Origin: Ciona intestinalis
Taxonomy: Eukaryota > Chordata > Ascidiacea > Phlebobranchia > Cionidae
Assembly: GCF_000224145.3 (NCBI RefSeq)
Contig: NC_020172.2
Span: 3,765,557-3,829,556, forward strand
DNA: 64,000 bases
Direction of reading: 5' to 3'
The position numbers and the translations under genes were made by a program. The notes beneath the pieces are model-generated. The model worked only from the letters and a program-made list of their open reading frames with translations, ran no database searches and was not told the DNA's origin. Positions 50,701 to 58,965 of the stretch are shown here, in pieces; position 1 is the first letter of the stretch; each line of letters opens with the position of its first letter.

Positions 50701-53662
50701 TAGTCTTGATTTTTGTTTGTCACATATTTCTTGTAAGGATACGGTTATATAATTATGTAAATATTCAAATAGGACAAGAAAGGGAATAAAAACAATAAAT
50801 GTCCCATCAGACCACACCCTACTATAAACAATTAAAGGTTTATAGTAGGGTGTTTTGTTTGCTTAAAATGCAGCGACGATTTACATCTGTATAATTTCCC
50901 TTTTTTGTGTGATTTGTATTTTGGGCATTATTACTCTGATAAAAGTTAAATAGGACGTCAAAACTATTTTTAAAAATAAAAACCTTCCTAAAAAGTAATA
51001 AACATTCTTCTTAAAAACTAATCGCAAAAAATCTTCTTTTCTAAAAAGTCTTTAAAAATAAATTTCCAGCAAAGCTCAATGAAAAAACACAGAAACAACT
51101 TAATAAATATTGTTTAGTTCACCTTGTTTTGTAGCGAACAGTAAATAAAGTATTCCGTCTGTATCGTCTTGATTTGGTTCATAACGTGCCCCGAGAATTG
51201 CTTGATGTCCCTCCCCACACGAAACAGGTAACTCAACGTATGAGAAATACATGATGTCACTCTTGCACACCCTCGCAATACGTGACGCTTTAGACCATAT
51301 CCCGTTCTTTTGAATCTAGAAAAATGTGATTTTAATTTATCTTTTGACACAAAAAAAATTACCACACAAACTTTGGGCAGTTAAAATTTGAACATAGAAC
51401 ATTTCAACACAAAAAAATTAACACTAAAAAAGAATGCATTTTTGTGTAAGACTTCATTAAACAATGAGCATAATTATGTATTTAATGGTAAATAGTTATT
51501 CTTAAAAATAAAGAATCCAAAATCTACAATATTTGTTCTAAATAGGCCTACTAAATAAGATAACCTAATATTTCATATTTCACTAAAAAAGCTCATGCAA
51601 AAAAAACTAAAAACTTAAACATGTAAACAGTTGTTTTAATAATACAGAAAATCTGCAATATTTTTGTTAAAAAAAAGAAATATATTTATATATATAAATA
51701 TATATATATATACATATATATATAAATATATTTCTTATTTTTGCAAAAAATACTTAAATATCAAATCACCTGAACAGTTGAAACAAAATACACGAAACCA
51801 TTTTCATCACCAGTAGCAAAAGCATATTTATATTCATGCTGATAATTATCGGGAAATTTAACATGGGAACCCTCCACCCCTTGCTCAATTGCGTAACGAA
51901 ATAATTTGTTTTCACAATCAGATAATTGGAGACTCCGAGTGGAAATGGGATTTTCAATAGAACGCCTGAAATAAAATATTTAATTTTCTGCTAATCTTGC
52001 TACCAAATAAAATATGTATATTGTAGGGTGGGGGAAGATGGGACACCTGTTTATTCTATTTTTCCCGTCCTATTTGGAAGTAAACAAAGAACATTCCAAA
52101 AATTATTAAACTATACCCACAAGACATATGTGTAAAAAATAATAGGTTACTAAAGGAAATCAACAATTAGTATTCTGCTGCTGTGATTTTTAAACTGCTG
52201 TTTTGGTATAAAATTATCACAACTCTAAAATAGCGTTGTTAATTGTTCAAAACAAGATCAGGAAATATGGGATTCAGGTGCTAACAATATCCCATCTTAC
52301 CCCGCAGGACTATTGTCATTAAATCTTACCTTTGGTGGTTTGGAATAGTGGTTGCCACATATAGCACATTATTGTTAACAGTTGGGCCTTGAGTTATCAC
52401 ACCTACGGTGCTGCCTTTTTCATTGTTACATACAACTGAGACATAATCATTCTGACTTTGCATGTCCATTTCCCACAACACATTAGAAATGTTTGTTAAA
52501 CTTCGTGTGTGGCAAACTCCCTGTAAAAATACGAACAGATTAGTTGCAGTAAATAAGCACTCTGTTACATTAGTTTCTGTGACAATTAGGCAAAAGGGGT
52601 ACTGAGTTTAAGGCTCGATGCTGCCACCATTTTTAGCTCGTTTTTCTTTGGGATTAATCAGTAAAGACAAGCCATTACTCTAACCCAGTAGTCACACACG
52701 ACTCTCAACACACACAAAACTGAAAACATGAGCTAATTTTAGTTTTTTAACCTAAACCATAATATAAAAATTGCTTGTACATGATTTTCAACACACAGAA
52801 CTCAACAAATATTTTCAAATTTTAAACAATAATACAAATTAACGTATCTCGACCGTGAACTTTTAGGCTATAGCTCACCTGGTAAATACTCCCGCAAACT
52901 ATCAATCTGCTTCCTGAAGTATCAATTAAAAGTAGTTTGTTTGTGTTATTTGTTATCTGTGAATCGCCACATGTTTGTAGCTGGTATGGCAAACAGTTAA
53001 TGCTGTCATTTTTTGGGCCAGTTGTTACATTCGCCAGTACTGTATTCAGACTCATGTCCAGTTGGTACAATCTGTTGAAACAGTTGAATGAATAAATGAA
53101 TGTAAGTAACTTGATTTACTCTTGCGCGGCTTGAAAATGACAGACGTTATAACACAAGTGTTGATACACTTCGTGCCCGATTATGAGTTACCGTGTATGT
53201 AAATTTGTGTGTAATTTAATTTCTTTATAACTGATATTTTGGACAACCCATTAGTGACCACTAGGTTGGGAAAATTGACGTTAAGTGTCTTGCACTAGGA
53301 TACATACAACCACAAGGGCTGCAGCAGTAGCAGCAACCAGCCTTGAAACCATAGCCTATGGGTTACAGGCATGTGCGCTAACCACTGAGCTACAGCGCCG
53401 GAAAATACATATATATAGCTGAGGTTGAAAACTGCATTTTAAACCAACACTAAATTACATAAACTTAACAAAATCACCTGTTTCGTGCAGCTACATACAC
53501 ATAACCCATGGATTGGTTAATGACAAGATGGTTCATCACAATTCCTTGTGGCTGGAAACTATTAACAACAAAAAGCGGTAAATCTGAAGATATGTGCCCA
53601 TACGATCCAATGTATAACCACATCATTGTAAAAAAATGAAGAATTTTGACCATTTTTATCAT
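29734..53662 (-). CDS. PLXN: plexin, semaphorin receptor (two coding gaps)
   Basis: Exons, 5' to 3': 53662-53478, 53071-52879, 52520-52330, 51965-51770, 51315-51123, 50476-50319, 50059-49958, 47933-47763, 47494-47369, 46838-46738, 46398-46263, [exon(s) lost], 44863-44640, 44170-44007, 43637-43583, 43269-43186, 42320-42150, 41703-41552, 41196-41095, 40913-40776, 40280-40145, 39781-39669, 39397-39235, 38921-38724, 38514-38391, 37600-37399, 37115-36911, 36586-36396, 35999-35928, 35607-35541, 35106-34960, 34566-34486, 34273-34195, 33671-33508, 33041-32949, 32523-32419, 32204-32047, 31709-31562, 31185-31045, [gap]-30342, 29835-29734. About 1,860 residues visible. Order: signal peptide, Sema domain, PSI ([15 protein letters not shown]), PSI ([14 protein letters not shown]), PSI ([10 protein letters not shown]), IPT repeats, RRKRS, membrane span ([19 protein letters not shown]), GAP half 1 ([18 protein letters not shown]), Rho-binding insert ([16 protein letters not shown]), GAP half 2 ([20 protein letters not shown]). 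Family knowledge: binds semaphorins and acts as a GAP for Rap-type small GTPases in guidance and morphogenesis. Both GAP arginine motifs appear intact. Confidence 0.96.
29884..30074. mobile_element. 190-bp TAGTAGGGTGGGG-type MITE copy
   Basis: Left GGTAGGGTGGGGTAAGATGA, right CCATCTTACCCTACAGTACT. Just upstream of the last plexin exon, in its last intron. Confidence 0.82.
30392..30612. other. assembly gap (221 N) cutting a plexin exon
   Basis: The visible 3' side (30391-30342) reads [16 protein letters not shown], typical of the plexin C-terminal region. The start of this exon is inside the gap. Confidence 0.97.
30803..30908. repeat. 34-bp tandem repeat, about three copies
   Basis: Unit aaaacttctagttgtaaaag plus tgaacaagctatat is repeated without visible mismatch, then runs into aaataaataaata. 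In a plexin intron. Confidence 0.88.
31235..31460. repeat. degenerate tandem tract of TTTGTGGCTT-like units
   Basis: Many imperfect units such as attgtggctt, gtggcttta, ttgaggctttt, tgtagcttta follow each other at irregular 10-25 bp spacing. In a plexin intron, no coding potential. Confidence 0.6.
32570..32850 (+). mobile_element. tRNA-headed SINE copy, near full length
   Basis: Runs from head (ggcacactggttagcgtgtt, gggttcaagcctcgg) through the CCCAGTGGTCACTAATGG block and AAAGTAACATACATGGTAAC to the tail (ggcatgcgaggataaatc). In a plexin intron. Confidence 0.85.
33096..33214. mobile_element. short hAT-like MITE with CAGTGGCGCAG ends
   Basis: CAGTGGCGCAGCCAG at the left is inverted at the right as CTGACTGCGCCACTG. 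The interior is a G-run/C-run foldback. Flanking 8-mers gagacagt and gagatggt match at six of eight positions, consistent with an aged 8-bp target duplication. Confidence 0.75.
33985..34136. mobile_element. 190-bp MITE, left end missing
   Basis: Starts within the family interior at ATCCTGATCGTGTTTTAAAC and keeps the right end CCTATCTTCCCCCACCCTAC. In a plexin intron. Confidence 0.8.
35650..35885 (+). mobile_element. two SINE tails in tandem
   Basis: Two direct copies of the SINE 3' third, each with gtgtatgaaacagaacacc, the tgttataac/tgttgtaac block, ttttccggcca and gataaa..aagttacattc. The second ends in a (CATT)n run. Confidence 0.8.
37880..38284 (+). mobile_element. tRNA-headed SINE carrying a nested foldback insertion
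   Basis: A good head (cgccgtggcacagttggtaa, ggattcaaggcttgtcgctg) and body are interrupted at 38085-38228. The SINE resumes as ggcacgaggtgtttaaacac and ends in aacacccgttctattac. Confidence 0.85.
38085..38228. mobile_element. 144-bp foldback insertion inside a SINE
   Basis: Outer ends are TAAAGG and CCTTTA; inner inverted arms are GTACACAGTATCCGG and CCGGATACTGTGTAC. No clear target duplication, because the SINE bases at the junction are partly replaced. Confidence 0.78.
40016..40133. mobile_element. 190-bp MITE, right half only
   Basis: Begins at ACCGTGAGGATACGGTTTT and ends CCATATTACCCCAACCTGCT. In a plexin intron. Confidence 0.72.
40312..40500 (-). mobile_element. tRNA-headed SINE fragment, minus orientation
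   Basis: Tail TACCTTGCTTTATCCTCTCG, then a jump to TTTATGTATGGCTGATAATT, TAGTGACCACTGGGTTGAAG and gtcttgcccaagcacacata. Confidence 0.75.
42905..43093. mobile_element. 190-bp MITE copy
   Basis: Left TAGTATTGTGGGGTAAAATG and right CATCTTACCCCACCATACTA; interior AACAATTAACAACACTC, CTGAGGATATGG, TTTGTTTTCTAC. In a plexin intron. Confidence 0.82.
45060..45184. other. assembly gap (125 N), probably hiding a plexin exon
   Basis: The exon ending at 46263 leaves phase 0 while the exon starting at 44863 needs phase 1. At least one exon of 3n+1 length, lying between the first and second PSI domains, must therefore be missing. I could not find it in the flanking sequence, so this gap is the likely place. 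Confidence 0.8.
45215..45546. mobile_element. 190-bp MITE copy with tandem left ends
   Basis: Before an intact copy (45355-45546), about four extra left ends stand in direct order: acgttggggtaaaatgggat, tttggtggggtaaaatggaa, tagtaggttggggcaaaatt, tctgttttggtaagatggaa. Confidence 0.78.
45771..45938. mobile_element. 190-bp MITE copy
   Basis: Left ATAGTAGGTTGGGGAAATTG, right TCATCTTCCCCCACTCTACT; interior AACAATTAACAAGGC, GGAGTCTGAGGATACGG. Confidence 0.8.
47026..47330 (+). mobile_element. tRNA-headed SINE copy, full length
   Basis: Head: cgtggcaaagtggttagcac and taggttcaaggctcgtcgca, matching A- and B-box positions of a tRNA-type promoter. Body and tail (agcacgcaaggatgaagcaa) follow. In a plexin intron. 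Confidence 0.86.
47972..48520. mobile_element. 190-bp MITE plus tandem array of its left end
   Basis: An intact copy (47972-48173) is followed by a direct array of left-end-like units about 35 bp apart: tagtagggtggagtaagatt, aaggttggggcaagatgaga, tagtaggttggagtaagatg, gcgaggtaagataggacctg, tagtagggtggggtaagaag. The last one leads into part of the element's interior. Confidence 0.82.
49285..49620 (+). mobile_element. SINE split by a hAT-like MITE
   Basis: The SINE reads CATCGCTCCAACCCAGTGGT..gtccaaattatcagccata, is interrupted at 49343, and resumes as aataatcaccgacaaagtaa and tttttccagccacaagatg. Confidence 0.8.
49343..49500. mobile_element. short hAT-like MITE with CAGTGGCGCAG ends, nested
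   Basis: Left CAGTGGCGCAGCCAGG, right GGCTGTGCCACTG, with a C-run next to the left end. Flanking 8-mers gccatacc and gccacacc differ at one position, consistent with an 8-bp target duplication. Same family as the element at 33096-33214. Confidence 0.82.
50526..50824. mobile_element. 190-bp MITE interrupted by another repeat
   Basis: Left TAGTACTGTGGGGTAAGATG and right CCCATCAGACCACACCCTAC belong to the MITE. About 50615-50735 is foreign sequence sharing cttgatttttgtttgt and an atacaattt block with the hairpin repeat at 11070-11141. Confidence 0.75.
52019..52313. mobile_element. 190-bp MITE, mosaic of two subfamilies
   Basis: The left end is the GGGGGAAGATGGGACAC type, the right end the CATCTTACCCCGCAGGACTA type. 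About 100 bp of unrelated sequence lies between the two halves. Confidence 0.72.
53095..53402 (-). mobile_element. tRNA-headed SINE, full length, minus orientation
   Basis: Tail taacttgatttactcttgcg, body GACAACCCATTAGTGACCAC, head ccaaccagcc..taaccactgagctacagcgcc. Lies in intron 1 of plexin. Confidence 0.85.
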
Positions 53663-53871
53663 CTTTTGTTTGTATATTTTACATTAGTGCTTTAATTTTT
53701 CAATTATATTTTCTTAAAAGGCATACAATGGTAAATTGCTGCAATGGTAAATTTTTAATGTTAGGACTTTTGTTTTTCTATAAATGCAACGAAACTTTCT
53801 AAATAAAACAAACACATATTCTTATATCCTTGATCATAAAACACTATTAGTGATAAAACAATAACAGTTTT

Positions 53872-53994
53872 GGTGCTAGTGAAGAATCCTCCCCCACCTT
53901 ATTTGCTAACCACTATTTAACCCCCTTACCACCAACCTCTAACACTTTCCACCAGCCTATTCTGCTATGTACCGGAAGATTCTTCACTAATGCC
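53872..53994. repeat. foldback element, sibling of the one at 20328
   Basis: Left arm GGTGCTAGTGAAGAATCCTC plus the CACCTTATTTGCT block; right arm agattcttcactaatgcc. The inner part of the right arm is diverged. The loop has AACCACTATTTAACCCCC-type sequence like its sibling. Confidence 0.75.
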
Positions 53995-54420
53995 TGTTTT
54001 TTTGTTATATCATGAACTGAAACAGGAAAAAGCAATATATAGGCTATTCAAAAAATAAAATGTAAATTAATAGTTAAAAACTTGTAAACGGCAGTTAAAA
54101 TTCTGCAACTATTCTTTTCAGTATACTGGACCTTTTAATAAGCATTTTAATTTAGTTTTATTTAAATTTACTTAATCTTTCGTAGTGTCGTTTACCAATT
54201 ACAAATGACAGAATAATATAAACATAACGTTGCGGTTACAGCAAAAACGCAACGCGGCAGTTGCAATGAATGAATTACGTATTGTAGTAAAACCAACATG
54301 CAGAAACATATACTGCTATTAAGCCTATTCATTCATTTATATATCTGAGTATATCTTTGCTTGTTTGTTCAACAAATACATTACAAACGAAGTAACGCTG
54401 TTTTACTTATTACGTCATAA

Positions 54421-54684
54421 TTATTCGCGCATTCTAGATTCGAGTCGAACTTTGTTGCCTTCGTTGTATAAACAATGGGTGTCGCCATAAGTAATGGGCA
54501 CGTCGGGGAATACTGCCCTCTTTCCAAATTTGCACTCTTGTAAAGCTTCTACTTGAATTTGTGGGTTCTGCGCTAAGCAATATACAGACTTATTCATTTT
54601 AAAATCAAACATAACTATTGATTTAATCGCTTCAAAACTACACTGTGTCAAAATGACAGAAACAATAACCAAAACACGAAACAA
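54421..54684 (-). CDS. possible short secreted-like ORF or exon upstream of plexin
   Basis: An open frame of about 87 codons with no ATG at its upstream end. It contains tgacacag, usable as a splice acceptor, before CSFEAIKSIVMFDFKMNK. An internal ATG at about 54612 would give a 63-residue product with cysteines at YCLAQ, QECKF and THCLY. I do not recognise it. It could be a terminal exon of an unseen gene, part of a plexin upstream leader, or chance. Nothing else supports it, so treat it as a candidate only. Confidence 0.25.
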   Translation of the reverse strand: MFRVLVIVSVILTQCSFEAIKSIVMFDFKMNKSVYCLAQNPQIQVEALQECKFGKRAVFPDVPITYGDTHCLYNEGNKVRLESRMRE

Positions 54685-55017
54685 GAAAGTAAAAAAAACA
54701 ATATTGTGACATGTACGATTTGATCCAGGGTGCTATTACATATGCGCTGACGCTACTAGGTATATGCACAGAAGGTAGTATTTAATATTGGAAGAAAACG
54801 TTGGGAACAGCAAAAAAAGGAAAGAGAAACATCACAACAAAGTTTCGGTTTCAATACAAACAAGAAGAATCGTGCATTTTACATTGTCGTAAAGAGGATG
54901 TAATTGACAATAACTCATAAATCAGAACCACGAATCGTTATTTCCTTTGAAGTAAGCAAACTGCTCACATTTCAATAAAATGTACGAGGTATAGTCTGCG
55001 AACAAGTCTGCACAGCA

Positions 55018-57995
55018 ATGAGTGTTTTTAAAGCTCTTATTTTCGCTCTCTTTCTCGTGTCGTCTCACTGCCAGCATGGTCCTCGTCAAGTAGTGTTATC
55101 TTGCGGAAATGATGCAACAGAACAAAAAGGAGAGCCGGGGTCTCCTGGAAAGCGGGGGCCACTGGGTGAACGAGGGTTACAAGGACCAGTGGGTCCAAAA
55201 GGGGAGACAGGGCAATGTGACCCTAATTGTAGATCTGAGTACAATGAACTTAATGGAAGAGTTCAAAGAATGGAAAGATTAATGGAAGTTCACTGTAAGT
55301 TGGTTGCCATATGTGTGAATGAATAAATAGATGTAGCCTAACTTGCTTTATCCTCTCGGGGCGGGGAAACGACAGTTGTTATAACACGGATGTAACTGTA
55401 TCATGCATGTCGGCCCAGGTTATAAGTTACCACGTAGGTAACTTTATAAGTGATTTGTTTTTTTTCGGTATGGGTGATAATTTAGATAGCCCATTAGTGT
55501 AAAGAAGCATATAGGCACCCAATGGCAGCAGTGACGAGCCTTCAACGCGTGACCTTGTGGTAAGACTGGGCTGGCGGGCTAACTATTGTGCCACGTCTCC
55601 AGTTGTGTTAAAAATGTATTGCTTGAGTGTCGTTTTATTTCTGAACTCGTTTTATTTCAGCTTTACCTAAAAGCTGTAGAGAGGCATTTCTTTCTGGACA
55701 AAATAGAAGTGGCTTGTACAATATATACAACCCGAGGAACAGACAATACCTTGAGGTTTACTGCGATCAAACAACAGATGACGGTGGTTGGTTGGTAAGT
55801 TTGGTATACTTCCTGTATTACATTAGCCTACAGCCCTACACTAAGAGTCTCTTGACTAAAGGTACAACGTTTAGTGCTTGATACTGCTAATTTCGGGCGT
55901 GTGTGACGTTGGTCACTGAACAGTTTTTTCCAACCCAGTGGTCACTTAATCAAACAATGAGATTAACTCACAAACTTATACTATATAAGTCGAACCATGG
56001 CCTACTAAAGATATCTTTAGTAGGCCATGGTGGAACTAACGAGTGTATGGAATATAACACCCGCGTTTTATGATCGTCGTTTGCTAAACCGCGCGAGGAT
56101 AAATAATGGTAATTCTCAAGGAGAAAGGCAGGCACTAACAACTATGCCATGGCTCTGGACAACGAAAACTGTACACTTCGAAAAGTAGTAAACCATGCGA
56201 GAATAAATAATCCTCATATTTTGTTTTGCAGGTTTTCCAGCGAAGAACTGACGGGTCTGAGAATTTTTATCGAACATGGGAGGATTATAAAGAAAAATTT
56301 GGAAATCTGACCAACGAATTTTGGCTCGGTATATATATATTTCATACTATAGGAACCTAAAATCGCACACAAAATTGTTTTACTATAAAATTTCCTTTGC
56401 TATAGTATCAGCTATATGGCAATTGTAGGTTGGAATAAGATTGGATATGTTTTTGTATTGTAATTTCTTGTCCAATTTAGCAGTAAACGAAGAATATTTA
56501 CAGATTTATATTACCGTAAGCTTTGCAATTATAAAATAGCGTTGTTAGTTGTTCAAAACACGGTCAGAAAATGTGGAATTTCGGTGCTAACAATATGTCC
56601 CATCTTACCCCACAGTACTATGCACGAGAAGTTTTGTTTTATTCATTAGGAATGGAACATCTGCATGCCTTGCTGGCAATTGGAAGTTACGAGCTGAGAA
56701 TAGAATTAAAAGATTGTGCGAATGTTCGAAAGTACGCTAAATACAGGTGACAAAAATGCGGTTGTTTTCACCTTTATAGCCGTTTAGCGTGTTCAAATAT
56801 ATAGGTACACTGAATAGCTATATCGTATGTTGTTTAAATAACTGTAATTTTTTCGTTTATTAAATCTTACAACTGCGCGCTTCGTATAGTAGGATGGGGG
56901 AATATGGGACACCTTATCATTCTATCATTCTGTTATCTCGTCACATTCGAAAGTAAACAAAGAAAATTCAAATAAATAAAAAATTGTATTCTCAAGACTC
57001 CTATAGAACATTGGTAATTGTTTAAAACACGATCACGATATTTGGATATCATGTGCCAAAAGTGTCCCATCTTACCCCACAGTACTATATCACAACTGAA
57101 CATTCGTCTGTCTTTGCCCTGCCACACGATGATAAATAAGTTACATACGTGGTAACTCTTAAGCGGACACGAGGTGTGTAAAATGGAACACCCGCGTTAT
57201 ACTGACTGTCGTTGCCCTGCGACGCGTTCAAAATTAAGTTACATCAATTAATTCGGATAAAATAGAGTTTAAATTGTTTTACAGTGTGTTTTCCATCGGG
57301 TCAGAGCAACAAATGTATAAGTTAACAGTTTCTGGATATTCGGGTAATGCAGGTAAGTCCATGAAAAAAAATTATATAGTAATAGGGTGGGAGAGAAGAT
57401 GGAACATTCAACGAATTATAAAGCCGTATCCTCACGACTCCCATATAAGACCGTCGTTAATTGTTTAAAATCAGGATATTTAAGTATAGTAGGGTGGGGG
57501 AAGATGGGACACATTTTCATTCTGTTTTCTAGTCACATTTAGTAGTAAGCAAAGAAAATTCAAAGAATTATCAAACCGTATCCCCCCGACTCCCATAGAC
57601 CGTTGTTATTTGTTTAAAACACGATCAGGATATTTGGATATTATGTGCAAAAGGTGTCCCGTCTTCCCCTACCCTACTATATTATGTGCTAAGGTGTCTC
57701 ATCTGCCTCCACCCTACTATACTTCTATAAATCTATTAACCTTATATTTACAGGCGATTCAATGGCGTACCACAACAACCGGCCCTTTAGTACTAAAGAT
57801 AACGATAACAGCGCTACAGGCAGGTGTGCAATGACAGCGCATGGTGCATGGTGGTATCAGCGATGTTACGACTCCAATTTAAATGGTGCTTACCTGAATT
57901 GCCAAACCACAACCGATAGAGCAGCGAGCTGGAACACATTTCACGGAACAAAGTATTCCCAGGAATTTATTGAGATGAAATTCAGGCCCATCTAG
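55018..57995 (+). CDS. collagen-like/fibrinogen-domain secreted protein (ficolin-like)
   Basis: Six exons close in phase to 304 aa: 55018-55294, 55661-55794, 56232-56328, 56650-56746, 57285-57352, 57754-57995. Signal peptide [18 protein letters not shown]; a short collagen-like run of nine to ten Gly-X-Y triplets from [10 protein letters not shown] to GETG (about 38-66); a short helical linker ([15 protein letters not shown]); then a fibrinogen-related domain from [17 protein letters not shown] to the end. The domain has [39 protein letters not shown], a DNDN calcium-site segment and [13 protein letters not shown]. Family knowledge: ficolins are oligomeric lectins that bind acetylated sugars and can trigger the lectin complement pathway. 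The Gly-X-Y run is short, so triple-helix oligomerisation is plausible but not shown. Sugar specificity cannot be read from sequence alone. Confidence 0.94.
55335..55602 (-). mobile_element. tRNA-headed SINE, minus orientation
   Basis: Tail TAACTTGCTTTATCCTCTCG, body TTACCACGTAGGTAAC, head gcagtgacgagccttcaacg..ctaactattgtgccacg. In intron 1 of the ficolin-like gene. Confidence 0.83.
56420..56625. mobile_element. 190-bp MITE copy
   Basis: Left TGTAGGTTGGAATAAGATTG, right CATCTTACCCCACAGTACTA. In intron 3 of the ficolin-like gene. Confidence 0.8.
56886..57090. mobile_element. 190-bp MITE copy
   Basis: Left ATAGTAGGATGGGGGAATAT, right CATCTTACCCCACAGTACTA, interior AACACGATCACGATATTTGG. In intron 4 of the ficolin-like gene. 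Confidence 0.83.
57379..57722. mobile_element. two joined 190-bp MITEs
   Basis: A truncated copy (57379-57486) abuts a full copy (57487-57680) whose right end is repeated (ccctactatattatgtgcta, then ctgcctccaccctactata). It almost fills intron 5 of the ficolin-like gene. Confidence 0.82.
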
Positions 57996-58142
57996 TTAAT
58001 CTTGGGATTAGGCCGTTGTTGTGTATACATGTAGATCATAATATAGTCATTTGCAAATCACAGCTGTTTTTAAAGTTCTTTAACTATATCACAAAGCTAA
58101 TATTTGTTCTGAAAAAGAAACCATTTAAGTAAAATTTAACAA

Positions 58143-58148
58143 AATAAA
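58143..58148 (+). promoter_or_regulatory. poly(A) signal of the ficolin-like gene
   Basis: AATAAA about 150 bp after the stop codon, in a suitable position for 3' end formation. Confidence 0.6.
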
Positions 58149-58240
58149 GTCATTCATTCATTTACCCACGTTAATGTAACGACGCACCGCCGCGCTAGAA
58201 TGAATAAGTGATATTTAATTTATTATCAGAAAGTGAAACA

Positions 58241-58431
58241 TATAGTACTGTGGAGTAAGATGGGATAGCTTTAGCTTTAGATCCAATATTTTTTAATCGT
58301 GTTTGAAATAAGTAACAACGTCATTTAGAGTCGTGGAAATACGGCTATAATTTCATAATATTCTTTGTTTACTACCAAATGGAAGAAAATGGTATAAAAA
58401 CCTGTTCCTTTTTACCCCACCCTACTATAAC
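58241..58431. mobile_element. 190-bp MITE copy
   Basis: Left TAGTACTGTGGAGTAAGATG, right TTTTTACCCCACCCTACTAT. Between the convergent ficolin-like and FAM194-like genes; apart from repeats I see nothing else in 57996-58965. Confidence 0.82.
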
Positions 58432-58622
58432 ACGACTTATTACCTCTTGCAATCATAATGTCGGAAATAGTTATGTTAGATTACAAAATAATTCGATATA
58501 ATGGGAAACGAACACTGACGCACAATTATAACGCTATGAATAACACGCAATATATCGGCAGGTAATTTCACAAGTAGCCTAATTGAAAACAACATATATA
58601 TGTATATAATGTATATAAGCAA

Positions 58623-58815
58623 ATATAGTAGGTTGGTGAAGATAGGACACCCTTTCATTCTAATTTCCCAACCCATTTGGGAGTAAACAAAAATGTAAGA
58701 CTTATAAAACCGTATTCTCACAACTCTTATATACTGTTGTTGGCTGTTTAAAACAGGATCAGGATATTTGGACATTATGTACTAAAGGTGTCCCATCCAG
58801 CACCACAGTACTACA
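58623..58815. mobile_element. 190-bp MITE copy
   Basis: Left ATAGTAGGTTGGTGAAGATA, right CCATCCAGCACCACAGTACT; interior AAACAGGATCAGGATATTTGG. Confidence 0.82.
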
Positions 58816-58965
58816 TAGTATTAACACTATAGAACACAGTGGCCATGTCTCATGTTTGCAATACAAATTAGCAATAAGGATGGTCAAAGCAATTAGATTG
58901 TAGCATGGTAAATCGAGAAAATAGGAAAACGACAGTTTCAAAATAAACTTTTAAAAACAAAAAAA

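Larger units (their letters stand above)
53663..55017. other. divergent 5' interval between plexin and the ficolin-like gene
   Basis: Should hold the promoters of both genes. It contains a foldback element (53872-53994) and an open minus-strand frame at 54421-54684. No confident core promoter motif was found. Confidence 0.55.
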
